Below are positions 16,173-24,267 of a DNA stretch of 64,000 nucleotides, in pieces. The stretch is from contig CANRYS010000001.1 of NCBI GenBank assembly GCA_947644305.1, positions 186,001 through 250,000 on the forward strand, read 5' to 3'. This stretch comes from an uncultured Roseburia sp. (GTDB lineage: Bacteria; Bacillota; Clostridia; Lachnospirales; Lachnospiraceae). Position 1 is the first letter of the stretch. The number at the start of each line of letters is the position of its first letter. The translations under genes were made by a program, and so were the position numbers. The notes below the pieces were generated by a model. The model was not told the DNA's origin. It searched no databases and was given only the letters and a program-made list of their open reading frames with translations.

Positions 16173-17075
16173 CTATCCCAGCAGTCCCGTGCTAAAATAT
16201 CTCTCCATGCGGTCTGCCAGCACGGTGGCAATCACTTTGTCTTTACCATATTTTTCAGCCAGCATTTTGCATGCCCACACATTTGCGCCAGAAGAAGTCC
16301 CACACAACAATCCCTGTACACTGGCGAGCTCTCTTGCAGTGCGTATTGCATCCTCATCCGTCACTTCTATGATATCGTCGATCAGGGAAGTATCCAGCAC
16401 ATCGGGAATAAAGCCATCCCCGATCCCCTGGATGCTGTGAAGTCCCGGTTCATGCCCCAGCAGCGCAGATACATTTTTTGGTTCTACTGCCGCCACTTTC
16501 AGGTTGGGATTCTTTTCCTTCAGATACTTTCCGATGCCCTGGAGGGTACCGCCACTGCCCAGGCCGGAAACGAAAATATCCACCTTTCCCTCCAACTGAT
16601 CGTATAACTCCACGGCTGTAGTATTATAATGGATCGCGGGATTATTGGGATTGACAAACTGCTGCGGAATAAAACAGTTCCCCATCTCTTCTGCTAGTTC
16701 CTCCGCCTTTTTCACTGATCCGTCGATACTCTCCTCCGGCGGGGTAAGAACCAGTTCCGCCCCCAGGGCGCGAATGATCTTTTTTCGCTCCTCGCTCATA
16801 TTCTCCGGCATTACGATGATCACACGGTATCCCTTGCGCACCCCCACGAAAGCAAGACCTATACCTGTATTGCCGCTGGTAGGCTCCACAATGGTCATTC
16901 CCGGTCTCAGCTCGCCGGATTTTTCCGCCTGTTCAATCATATTTTTAGCAACCCGGTCTTTGATACTGCCTCCCGGATTCAGAAATTCTGCCTTCGCATA
17001 AATGGACAGCCCTGTCATCTGTCTCAAGCTTACCAATGGTGTATTTCCAATCAGGTCAATCACATTTTCAATCAT
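16173..17075 (-). CDS. cysK: Cysteine synthase (O-acetylserine sulfhydrylase)
   Basis: The 300-residue PLP enzyme shows the PLP-lysine motif LNPGGSIKDRVAKNMI, the substrate-binding loop TSGNTGIG, the phosphate-binding GLGSGGTLQGIG and the C-terminal GTSSGANVWA. It makes cysteine from O-acetylserine and sulfide in the cytoplasm. The length is close to CysK/CysM. No neighbouring cysE or sulfur-transport gene is present, so it appears to be a single-gene unit. No T-box or S-box-like leader was visible upstream. Distinction from CysM or a cystathionine beta-synthase-like enzyme rests on overall pattern only. Confidence 0.92.
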   Translation of the reverse strand: MIENVIDLIGNTPLVSLRQMTGLSIYAKAEFLNPGGSIKDRVAKNMIEQAEKSGELRPGMTIVEPTSGNTGIGLAFVGVRKGYRVIIVMPENMSEERKKIIRALGAELVLTPPEESIDGSVKKAEELAEEMGNCFIPQQFVNPNNPAIHYNTTAVELYDQLEGKVDIFVSGLGSGGTLQGIGKYLKEKNPNLKVAAVEPKNVSALLGHEPGLHSIQGIGDGFIPDVLDTSLIDDIIEVTDEDAIRTARELASVQGLLCGTSSGANVWACKMLAEKYGKDKVIATVLADRMERYFSTGLLG

Positions 17076-17136
17076 TTTTCTTTCCCGCCTTTTATTCCCA
17101 TTTTCATATTTAGTCAGAGAATGCCCTGCATATCCG

Positions 17137-17664
17137 TCAATATTTTTTCAAGCTCCGAATATACCGGAAGGTCTCCTTCTCCCCCTTCTCCTTCAACATG
17201 CGCAGAAGCTTCTCGATGAGGTCAGATGTCTCCGGATGAATCATACGACAGTATTTGCCTTTCTCAAAATATGCCAGGGGCATATCTTCTTTATAATTCT
17301 TTCCATAATAAATCTTACTCGCTGCCACCCGATCACAGAACATTTCTTTCACATATTTCACCGGCATCTTCACCGGCTCCTTGAATCTTGTCTTTGGATC
17401 ATAGTCCTGCCAGTATTCAAAATGATGTTTATTCCTTCCCTGATGGTGAAGCCATGCGATGGAATAACCGTTGCGCTCCCGCTCCTCCGCGTTCGGGCTC
17501 CGGTCCCCTTGATAATACCTGGCCCCCTGCATAAATTCTGTAGGGGAATATTTCGACAGGTCATGCCGCAGCCCCTGCCATAGTATTCCGGCATGAAAGC
17601 AGTTCCGGATCACCTCATGTCTGTGCCTTGTAATCGTACAAAAATGTTTCCATGGCTGCATTGT
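17137..17664 (-). CDS. DUF5662 family protein
   Basis: About 175 residues with HRHEVIRNCFHAGILWQGLRHDLSKYSPTEF and HHQGRNKHHFEYWQ. The conserved His, Asp and Glu residues suggest a metal-binding helical protein of the DUF5662 family, common in Clostridia, whose function is not known to me. ATG 17664 (MQPWKHF) is preceded by GAGGGTGAG; the in-frame ATG 17682 is six codons upstream. It has its own promoter and the hairpin-rich leader described separately. It is not clearly linked to cysK 61 bases downstream. Confidence 0.8.
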   Translation of the reverse strand, partial: TMQPWKHFCTITRHRHEVIRNCFHAGILWQGLRHDLSKYSPTEFMQGARYYQGDRSPNAEERERNGYSIAWLHHQGRNKHHFEYWQDYDPKTRFKEPVKMPVKYVKEMFCDRVAASKIYYGKNYKEDMPLAYFEKGKYCRMIHPETSDLIEKLLRMLKEKGEKETFRYIRSLKKY

Positions 17665-17710
17665 TCTCACCCTCACTATCATTTTTCCTGTATTTTTATC
17701 CTAATTATTG

Positions 17711-17772
17711 TGTGCTTTTTGCACAAACCAAGTTGCGCAAGCAACTTGCCAATAAGTTTGACAGAACTTATT
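17711..17772 (-). repeat. Structured leader element A (three hairpins)
   Basis: Three consecutive hairpins: TGTGC/GCACA (17711-17725), AAGTTGC/GCAACTT (17730-17747) and AATAAGTT/AACTTATT (17751-17772). They occur in the same order and spacing in element B at 28.2 kb, with many base changes that keep pairing. On the minus strand they form the leader of the DUF5662 gene. The loop of the middle hairpin (TTGCGCAA) could pair with TTGTGCAA near the start side. Further upstream (17812-17856) two more hairpins, GGTGCG/CGCACC and AAGAAT/ATTCTT, are present. Confidence 0.7.
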
Positions 17773-17774
17773 TT

Positions 17775-17803
17775 ATCATAACAAATATTGAGAGTTTTTG
17801 CAA
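17775..17803 (-). promoter_or_regulatory. Predicted promoter for the DUF5662 gene
   Basis: Minus-strand TTGCAA (17803-17798), 17 bases, then TATGAT (17780-17775) preceded by TG, an extended -10 form. The predicted start falls at the first stem of element A, so the transcript would begin with that structure. Confidence 0.55.
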
Positions 17804-17900
17804 CCGAAAAAGGTGCGACTGAGAAGCGCGCACCTCGCAAGAATTGCCTTCGGCCATTCTTTTGCTCCGCGAATTGAGAAGTTTCCTATAATGCGAAAAA

Positions 17901-17930
17901 GGGCCCCGGCAGATATTCCGCCGGGGTCCT
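17901..17930 (-). terminator. Terminator of the large Big_2 surface protein gene
   Basis: GGCCCCGGC and GCCGGGGTCC pair around a short loop; on the minus strand the stem is followed by TTTTTCGC. It lies about 40 bases after the stop of the gene at 17971-20130. Confidence 0.9.
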
Positions 17931-17970
17931 TCTGACTACTAAAATTTATTCGTTTCTCTTTCCATGTGGA

Positions 17971-20130
17971 TTAGTTATTTCCCTCTACCTTTATAACAGT
18001 TATAGAAACAGCACCTGTTCCAGCTACCGTAAAGTTCCCGGACAACTGATAGTTACCAAGATAGGAATCTTCATCAACATATTTTCCGTATCCATCCATA
18101 TAGGTATTAAGTTTTCCATATGCCGAAATGATATCACTGTTCGTTCCTGCTGCCGGTGAAAACTCATAGGTTCCAGCCTTCAGATAGGTGTACAGAGAAT
18201 AGTCATCATAGTCACAGCGGATGGAAGTTGATACTCCGTTACCATCATATACATATGGACGGCTCTCAATCTCATAACCAGCAGCCCCTGGGATAGATGG
18301 TACAATATTTACTTTGTAAACAGGAAGTGTGTAATCCTTCACTACTGCTCCTGCTGTATACACATTACCTACGGTAAACTCATATCCGCCATCAAAGTAT
18401 GCCATCTGAGAGTACTCGCCCGGAATGATCCTTGCCTTGTAGGTTCCATCTGCTCTAGCTTTACCTGAAAAAGCATCATAATTTCCATAGGCATCTCTCT
18501 TCGTATTTCCTGTTACCTCAATGCCCTTTGCCGGAGCTCCAGAAGCATCCTTAACCGTACCAGTCAGCACGACACCATCTACAATCGTAAGAGTGAATGG
18601 GAAGGAAGCCTGACGCGCCGGATTTAATGCGTCCTTCACAACAACGTTTACATTGTAGGTTGCAGCCGGTACTGCTACATAATTTCCGTTGGCGTCTTTC
18701 GCATGACCGAGATCTCCTTCGATGGAGCAGGTATCTACCTGAGCGGGAAGACCTGTCACAGAATACTCATAGTCACCAGAACCACCTGCGATCACACCAT
18801 TACCTAAATCTTTAATATTTTCATAGTTGAAATTAAAACCGGAGGCCTCATTGATATCCTTCGTCATCGGGTTGTCTGGCTGATAGGAAAGGATCGTATC
18901 GCCAAGGAAGTTTCCTACGATGGTATTTTCATCACCAACATAGAAGACATAACTTCTCTTAAAGGTCTTACCGTTCTCGTCTACTCCAGTAAGCACTGCT
19001 GTTGTTCCATTTTCAACCTTTTTGAACTTACCTTTTACATCAACGTTTGTCCCCTCTTTGCTGATGTATGCCTTCAAACCTTCTGGAAGACCTGTGATGG
19101 AATATTTCACAACACCAACTGCTCCTACATTCTGAAGACTAAGATCTTCATCAAAACTTTCACCTACCATACCTGTTACACGTGTAACTGTATCTGTCAC
19201 ACCATAGGCAGTTGTTCCCGGAACATCCCCTACATAGACCTCTTTGGATTTGTCAACAGCCAGAGCTGAAACCGTAACCTTAACATAAGAGTAGCTCATG
19301 ATACTGCATGTGTTGTCAAGAAGAACATCATAAGTTTTTCCACCATCTGTAGAAATTACTTTTTCGATTCCCTTAGAAGTTCCATACGTACCATTTGGTG
19401 TCTTCTTATTCTGCACAACAAAGTTAGCAGCGGTCAATGCCTTGGCGCTTGTCAATGATACACGTACCACACCGTCGTTTGGAACAGTGATGTCTTTGAT
19501 ACCGGCACCAACGGTAACTTTACATGTTGCTTTTTTACCGCTTCCATCGGCAGCCTTTGCCGTGATCGTAGCAGTACCTTCTTTCACTCCCTTAACAACA
19601 CCCTTAGAAGTTACAGAGGCAATCTTCTTATTGGAAGAAGACCATGCGATCTTATTGCTCACATTCTTCTTCGGTGTAACCTTAGCGGTAAGTTTCTTTG
19701 TGGCACCAACAGCCAGAGTTGCCTTCTTGGTGCTAATGGTTACTTTCTTAACAGCAGCCTTCTTTACAACTACTTTGATCACAGCTTTTTTCTTACTATT
19801 CTTTCGGGATGTAACTGTGATTTTCGTGCTACCTGCTTTTACACCCTTTACCTGACCTTTGCTGTTTACGGTAGCAATTTTCTTGTTTGATGATTTATAC
19901 GTTACCTTTTTGTTAGCCTTTTTATTTGGCGTAACTTTTACAGTCGCGGTAAGCTTAATTTTCTTCCCTTTAGCAACATAGGCTGTCTTGCCTGATGGTG
20001 CAGTAACTGTAACCTTTTTAACCGTTACTTTTTTAGCCTCTGCAGTTTCTGGATTTACAACTGCGGTCATCCCCAAAACCATGGCTAATGATAAAGCTCC
20101 GGCTAAACCCTTTTTTGCGAACCTTTTCAT
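17971..20130 (-). CDS. Large secreted surface protein with Big_2 domains
   Basis: 719 residues. A signal peptide (MKRFAKKG, then AMVLGMTAVV, cut near AEA) leads to a Lys-rich mature N-terminus with at least two bacterial Ig-like (Big_2) repeats, recognised by YKSSNKKIATVNSKGQVKGV and WSSSNKKIASVTSKGVVKGV. The middle holds cadherin-like or He-PIG-like segments (YSITGLPEGLKAY and YSVTGLPAQVD). Residues about 525-600 resemble a carboxypeptidase regulatory-like domain (LTGTVKDASGAPAKGIEVTG). No LPxTG or SLH anchor is seen. It is probably a cell-surface or secreted structural protein. GGAGG precedes the ATG, with a strong promoter of its own and a clear terminator. Confidence 0.85.
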   Translation of the reverse strand: MKRFAKKGLAGALSLAMVLGMTAVVNPETAEAKKVTVKKVTVTAPSGKTAYVAKGKKIKLTATVKVTPNKKANKKVTYKSSNKKIATVNSKGQVKGVKAGSTKITVTSRKNSKKKAVIKVVVKKAAVKKVTISTKKATLAVGATKKLTAKVTPKKNVSNKIAWSSSNKKIASVTSKGVVKGVKEGTATITAKAADGSGKKATCKVTVGAGIKDITVPNDGVVRVSLTSAKALTAANFVVQNKKTPNGTYGTSKGIEKVISTDGGKTYDVLLDNTCSIMSYSYVKVTVSALAVDKSKEVYVGDVPGTTAYGVTDTVTRVTGMVGESFDEDLSLQNVGAVGVVKYSITGLPEGLKAYISKEGTNVDVKGKFKKVENGTTAVLTGVDENGKTFKRSYVFYVGDENTIVGNFLGDTILSYQPDNPMTKDINEASGFNFNYENIKDLGNGVIAGGSGDYEYSVTGLPAQVDTCSIEGDLGHAKDANGNYVAVPAATYNVNVVVKDALNPARQASFPFTLTIVDGVVLTGTVKDASGAPAKGIEVTGNTKRDAYGNYDAFSGKARADGTYKARIIPGEYSQMAYFDGGYEFTVGNVYTAGAVVKDYTLPVYKVNIVPSIPGAAGYEIESRPYVYDGNGVSTSIRCDYDDYSLYTYLKAGTYEFSPAAGTNSDIISAYGKLNTYMDGYGKYVDEDSYLGNYQLSGNFTVAGTGAVSITVIKVEGNN

Positions 20131-20184
20131 ACTTTAGTTCCTCCTTATCCATTTTTGTGATACTTTATTTAAGATACGCGTTTC

Positions 20185-20213
20185 ATTATACCACTGCAAT
20201 AGTCAGTTCGCAA
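20185..20213 (-). promoter_or_regulatory. Strong predicted promoter of the Big_2 surface protein
   Basis: Minus-strand TTGCGA (20213-20208), 17 bases, then TATAAT (20190-20185) preceded by TGG, an extended -10. The transcript would have a leader of about 45 bases ending in AAGGAGG. Confidence 0.7.
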
Positions 20214-20293
20214 CCCCAAATAATTAATTTAATATTTTGGAAAGGATATCGTAAGAAAATGTTACCATTTTTAGCAGTTTCTACACCAAATGG

Positions 20294-20860
20294 TTATTTT
20301 GAGACAGTGTTATATTTAAAAACGATCTGCTGGCGGATTTCCTCTGCTTTTTCCTTTGAGACCAACTGCTGCAAAAGAGCAAAACCGAATTCCATCGAGG
20401 TCCCCAGTCCCCGGCTGGTTACGACATTTCCGTCTATCACTGCCATCTCGTCCACAAACTCTGCTCCTGTCAACTGATCCTCAAAGCCGGGATAACAAGT
20501 AGCCTTTTTTCCTTCCAGTATACCACAGGCACCAAGTACCGACGGCGCTGCGCAGATTGCCGCAACGATTTTTCCCGCTTCATTCATCTGTTTCAATGCC
20601 TTCGTCACCCTGTCACTAGCTCCCAGATTTTTTGTTCCCGGCATCCCTCCGGGAAGAATGATGGCGTCCTGCTCTTCCATAGAAATCTGTGCCAGAGTTC
20701 TATCCATAGATACAGCGATTCCATGGGAACCGGTAACCTGTATCGCCTCCGTGATAGACACCAGTTTCAGATCCACACCACCCCGCATCAAAATGTCTGC
20801 GGTCATCAACGCCTCTACCTCTTCAAATCCTTCTGCAAATAACATCACTGCCTTTTTCAT
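20294..20860 (-). CDS. DJ-1/PfpI family protein
   Basis: 188 residues with the DJ-1 fold pattern: MLFAEGFEEVEALMTADIL at the start (Glu that pairs with the reactive cysteine), ILPGGMPGTKNL, and the nucleophile elbow IVAAICAAPSVLGACGIL with the reactive Cys. It is closest to bacterial YajL/ThiJ-type proteins, which have been linked to repair of glycated or oxidised proteins and to chaperone roles. The exact activity is debated. Its ATG overlaps the RluA stop (ATGA), so both are translated together. Confidence 0.9.
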   Translation of the reverse strand: MKKAVMLFAEGFEEVEALMTADILMRGGVDLKLVSITEAIQVTGSHGIAVSMDRTLAQISMEEQDAIILPGGMPGTKNLGASDRVTKALKQMNEAGKIVAAICAAPSVLGACGILEGKKATCYPGFEDQLTGAEFVDEMAVIDGNVVTSRGLGTSMEFGFALLQQLVSKEKAEEIRQQIVFKYNTVSK

Positions 20861-21852
20861 AATCGTTCATCCTTTCTCGCTTTTTTTATTAATTGTTTTA
20901 CTCTGTTCTCCTGATAAAAATCTTTCGGAAGCTCTGCCCGGAATACCTTTTCACTCAGATCTGAAAAATCTCCCTCCAACACCGGAAATTTTAGTTCATA
21001 GGCATGAAGCAGTTGCCTTTTCATGTGGCTGCTGGCGATCCCGTCTCCATACTTGCGGTCCCCCAGAATCGGATGGCCAAGACTGGCAAGATGGCTGCGG
21101 ATCTGATGGGTTTTTCCGGTATAGAGACGAATCCGCACAAGGGTACATGTCCCGTCTGCCGCAAGGGGTTCATATCCTGTCTTTATATAAGACGCCCCTG
21201 GGGTTTCCTGTGCCAATATCTCTACTTGATTGGTCTTTTTATCTTTTTTCAGCCATGCTTGCCGGATCTCTTTCTCCTCCATAACTCCATGCACTACCGC
21301 CAGATAGTATTTTTCGATCTTCCGCTCCCGGAGAAGTTCCGACATACACTGCAATCCGCACAGGGTTTTTCCCCCGATCACAATTCCGCTGGTGTTGCGG
21401 TCCAGACGATTGCAGATCCCCGGACGGAATCCCATCTCCCCACCGCCGGTGTATTCGAGAAAGTATTCCACCAAGCTGACATCTCCTGCCGCCGCTTTTT
21501 GGGAAAGCATTCCCGGCGGCTTATTGATCAGGGCAATGTGCTCATTCTCATAGAGGATATCCAGAATGGCAGCCTCCCTACGGGAAATCACAGCGTCCTC
21601 TGCTCTTCGGGATCTTACTGGGCCTGGCCCGCTACCAGAGAACTTTTCCAGCGTCTCATCGGATAAAAAAAGGGTCAGCACGTCTCCCTCCCGGAGTATC
21701 TCACTGCCCTCCGCCCGTTTGCCATTTCGTTTGATATTTTTTTTCCGAAGCATCTTGTACAGGAAACTTTTGGGCGCTTCTGTCAAATATTTCTGCAGAA
21801 ACTTGTCCAGTCTCTGCCCGCACTGGTTTTTCCCGATCCGGATCTCTTTCAT
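20857..21852 (-). CDS. RluA family pseudouridine synthase
   Basis: 331 residues. An N-terminal S4-like RNA-binding segment (QRLDKFLQKYL, KRNGKRAEGSEILREGD) is followed by the catalytic RluA domain with NRLDRNTSGIVI, whose Asp is the catalytic residue, and a C-terminal YTGKTHQIRSHLASLGHPILGDRKYG. It isomerises uridine in rRNA or tRNA. Which subgroup (RluC or RluD type) cannot be told. GGAGG lies before the ATG. The gene overlaps the DJ-1 gene by four bases. Confidence 0.93.
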   Translation of the reverse strand: MKEIRIGKNQCGQRLDKFLQKYLTEAPKSFLYKMLRKKNIKRNGKRAEGSEILREGDVLTLFLSDETLEKFSGSGPGPVRSRRAEDAVISRREAAILDILYENEHIALINKPPGMLSQKAAAGDVSLVEYFLEYTGGGEMGFRPGICNRLDRNTSGIVIGGKTLCGLQCMSELLRERKIEKYYLAVVHGVMEEKEIRQAWLKKDKKTNQVEILAQETPGASYIKTGYEPLAADGTCTLVRIRLYTGKTHQIRSHLASLGHPILGDRKYGDGIASSHMKRQLLHAYELKFPVLEGDFSDLSEKVFRAELPKDFYQENRVKQLIKKARKDERL

Positions 21853-21893
21853 GCTTCTCCTCCATTTTCCCGTTGCTTTGATATAAAACTGAT

Positions 21894-22484
21894 TCAGACC
21901 GCCAAGATCTTCAGATACTCTGACACCTTGTCCTGTCTCGCTATATATTCCGCATCTCTCTCCTGTTTGCTGCTGCCCTCGGTCAATCGGCGGTAATATT
22001 TAACAAATTTCTCATCGGAGGAAAATAATTTCACATGATAGCCGGAGGTCTGACTATCCACGCCTTTTTGTAAATAGTTGAGGATGTATGCTTCCTCTTG
22101 CTTTTTTTCACTTAATATCCCCATGACATTCTGATTTTGAATGATAAGAAAATCAAAACTCATGATCTTGTCCGGCGAAGTGAATACATAATCTGTATAT
22201 AGAATTCCCTCTTCTGCCACCATCTCCCGCATCCGGTCATACCGTTCCTTGTCCACAGACCTGCGGGGAACCATTACCACCAAGGCGATGATCCTTTTCG
22301 CCGCCGGAAGCACCATAAGAATTCCCAGGACCGTAAATATATTTGCCCTCGTTCCCGTGATCAGCAGACCTGTCACAAACAAACCCACACCCACTGCCAC
22401 AAACAACAGAAGCATGAGGCTCTGAAAGATTTTCTGTTTCTGTATATAACCAAATTCACATTTTGTCCCTTTGATCTTCTCCAT
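21894..22484 (-). CDS. Membrane protein of unknown function
   Basis: About 196 residues. Two hydrophobic segments near the N-terminus (SLMLLLFVAVGVGLFVTGLLI and IFTVLGILMVLPAAKRIIALVVMV) precede a soluble part with YTDYVFTSPDKIMSFDFLII and EAYILNYLQKG. I do not recognise the family; a similar two-TM plus cytoplasmic layout occurs in other Clostridia proteins of unknown role. GGGAGGAAG sits before ATG 22484, and the ATG 22499 reading belongs to that binding site. The gene follows the M23 peptidase by 18 bases, and is likely co-transcribed with murI, the peptidase and RluA. Confidence 0.75.
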   Translation of the reverse strand: MEKIKGTKCEFGYIQKQKIFQSLMLLLFVAVGVGLFVTGLLITGTRANIFTVLGILMVLPAAKRIIALVVMVPRRSVDKERYDRMREMVAEEGILYTDYVFTSPDKIMSFDFLIIQNQNVMGILSEKKQEEAYILNYLQKGVDSQTSGYHVKLFSSDEKFVKYYRRLTEGSSKQERDAEYIARQDKVSEYLKILAV

Positions 22485-22502
22485 GTTCTTCCTCCCCATT
22501 TG

Positions 22503-23324
22503 TTAAGTTTCCAAATATCGCAGTATTTCATAGGGATTTATGCTTACCTCCTGCCCCTGGATGTCGATATACATCCCAAAGTGAAGGTGCACGTCAAATT
22601 TTCCCTTTGTCCCCTCTTTTCCATAACCGCTGTTTCCCACGTACCCCAAAGTCTCACCAGCCTTTACTGTATCCCCCGACGCAAGCCCTTGGCGGTATGA
22701 ATCCAGATGGGCATAATAGGCATACAGTCCATGCTCGCTCCGGATGCCGATACGGTAACCGCCCAACTCCAGCCAGCCGATTTTTTCTATCACTCCATCA
22801 CAGATGCTCACAGCAGGAAAATATCCGGGAACATTGTTTGAGGTCATGATGTCGACCCCTTCATGCCTTCGGTCTCCGCCATAACTCCTGGCGTTCCCCC
22901 AGGAATTTTCATAGGAAAAGCTCGCTTCTCCGCTGCCGTCCAGCGCGACGGGAAAACAACTAATATCACGGAGCACAGACCCATAGGCGTCCAGGTAAGA
23001 GTTCACCACCTCATCCTCTGCCTGCCATTGGAAAAAAAATGGCACCCGCTTCGCTTCTCCGTACATCGACCGGAATGCCAGCTCCCGGAAATATGCGTCT
23101 CTGAAAGGAGCTTTCTCTGCCAGTTCCTCCGCCTTGATATCAAAACACCGGAATTCCTCAGAATCCGCCGACAAAGCCGGTACTTTCGCTGCCTTTGCCC
23201 CATTCAGAATCCATCCTGTCTCCAATGGCACACTGATACATAACAGCAAAAGAAAGATCCAGCGGAATCTGCCTTTGTTCCAGCGTAAAAATCCCTTGTT
23301 TCTTTTTTTTAGCTTATTTCCCAC
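22503..23324 (-). CDS. M23 family metallopeptidase
   Basis: 273 residues with one N-terminal membrane segment or signal (RWIFLLLLCISVPL) and a C-terminal LytM/M23 domain. Zinc ligands are seen as RRHEGVDIM (His and Asp) and DVHLHFGMYI (HxH). Such enzymes cut peptide bonds in peptidoglycan stems or cross-bridges. The start is GTG 23324, with GGAGG seven bases upstream. It lies 14 bases after glutamate racemase, giving a wall-synthesis and wall-remodelling pair. Confidence 0.9.
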   Translation of the reverse strand: MGNKLKKRNKGFLRWNKGRFRWIFLLLLCISVPLETGWILNGAKAAKVPALSADSEEFRCFDIKAEELAEKAPFRDAYFRELAFRSMYGEAKRVPFFFQWQAEDEVVNSYLDAYGSVLRDISCFPVALDGSGEASFSYENSWGNARSYGGDRRHEGVDIMTSNNVPGYFPAVSICDGVIEKIGWLELGGYRIGIRSEHGLYAYYAHLDSYRQGLASGDTVKAGETLGYVGNSGYGKEGTKGKFDVHLHFGMYIDIQGQEVSINPYEILRYLET

Positions 23325-23338
23325 CCAAAAACCTCCAG

Positions 23339-24151
23339 TTAAAAGGATTCTATGTCAATGATCTCCGCCTTTTCCACATGGCAGGACAACACATCATCAG
23401 CAAAGGAAATAAATTTTTCCACGCCATCACTGACAAAATAATCATATGAAGGTTCTTTCTCATCTATGCCTGTTGTATTCAACAGATCTTTCTCCGTCAA
23501 CAGTGTTTTCAGGGACTTTGCCGTCTCATAAGCGGGATTCACCAGCTTTACATTTTCTCCCATCTCCTGGCCGATGATCCTCCGAAGCAGGGGATAATGG
23601 GTACACCCCAGAATCAGCGCATCGATGTCATATTCTTTCAGCTCATGAAGATATCTGCCTACAATGTCCTCTGTGACCCGGTCCTCCCAAAGCCCTTCTT
23701 CTACCAACGGCACAAACAGTGGACAAGCCTTGCTCACCACCGTGATATCTGGATCGATGCGATGCAGAAATTTATTATAAATTCCACTTTTGATCGTGCT
23801 CTCGGTGCCGATGATACCGATGTTTTTCGTCCTGGTGGTCTTGGCTGCCATAACTGCGCCTGGCTCCACCACTCCCAGGACAGGAATGTCAATCTCATCC
23901 CGAATCTCATCGAGAGCGAGGGCACTGGCTGTATTGCACGCTACTACCACAGCCTTGACATTCTTTGTCTGCAGAAAACGCACGATCTGCCTGCTGTATT
24001 TGCATACCGTTATTTTTGATTTGCTTCCGTAGGGAACTCTGGCGGTGTCTCCAAAATAGACCAGATTTTCTCCTGGCAGTTGCCGCATAATCTCTTTGAC
24101 AACCGTAAGTCCTCCCACTCCCGAATCAAAAACTCCAATCGGTGCATCCAT
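23339..24151 (-). CDS. murI: Glutamate racemase
   Basis: About 270 residues. It has the substrate site FDSGVGGLTV, the two catalytic cysteine motifs VVACNTASAL and LGCTHYPLL, and YFGDTARVPYG. It supplies D-glutamate for peptidoglycan. ATG 24151 is favoured on homology (MDAPIGVFDSGVGG), with AAAGGAG 12 bases upstream. A bidirectional terminator separates it from the RND gene. Confidence 0.95.
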   Translation of the reverse strand: MDAPIGVFDSGVGGLTVVKEIMRQLPGENLVYFGDTARVPYGSKSKITVCKYSRQIVRFLQTKNVKAVVVACNTASALALDEIRDEIDIPVLGVVEPGAVMAAKTTRTKNIGIIGTESTIKSGIYNKFLHRIDPDITVVSKACPLFVPLVEEGLWEDRVTEDIVGRYLHELKEYDIDALILGCTHYPLLRRIIGQEMGENVKLVNPAYETAKSLKTLLTEKDLLNTTGIDEKEPSYDYFVSDGVEKFISFADDVLSCHVEKAEIIDIESF

Positions 24152-24189
24152 ATTCCATATCCGCTCCTTTATATTTCCTACGATATTAT

Positions 24190-24225
24190 AAAAGGTCACC
24201 TGGGCAAATGCCCTGTGACCTTTTT
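24190..24225 (-). terminator. Terminator between the RND gene and murI
   Basis: AAAAGGTCAC and GTGACCTTTTT flank an inner GGGC/GCCC pair. The stem is strong with T-runs on both sides, so it works for the RND gene on the minus strand and could work in both directions. Confidence 0.9.
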
Positions 24226-24267
24226 ATTATAGTATGTTTGCATTTACTGTGCAACTACATTTTCCCT

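Noticed and set aside
16173-17136. T-box or S-box riboswitch before cysK
   Set aside because: The 61-base gap is too short and holds no such structure.
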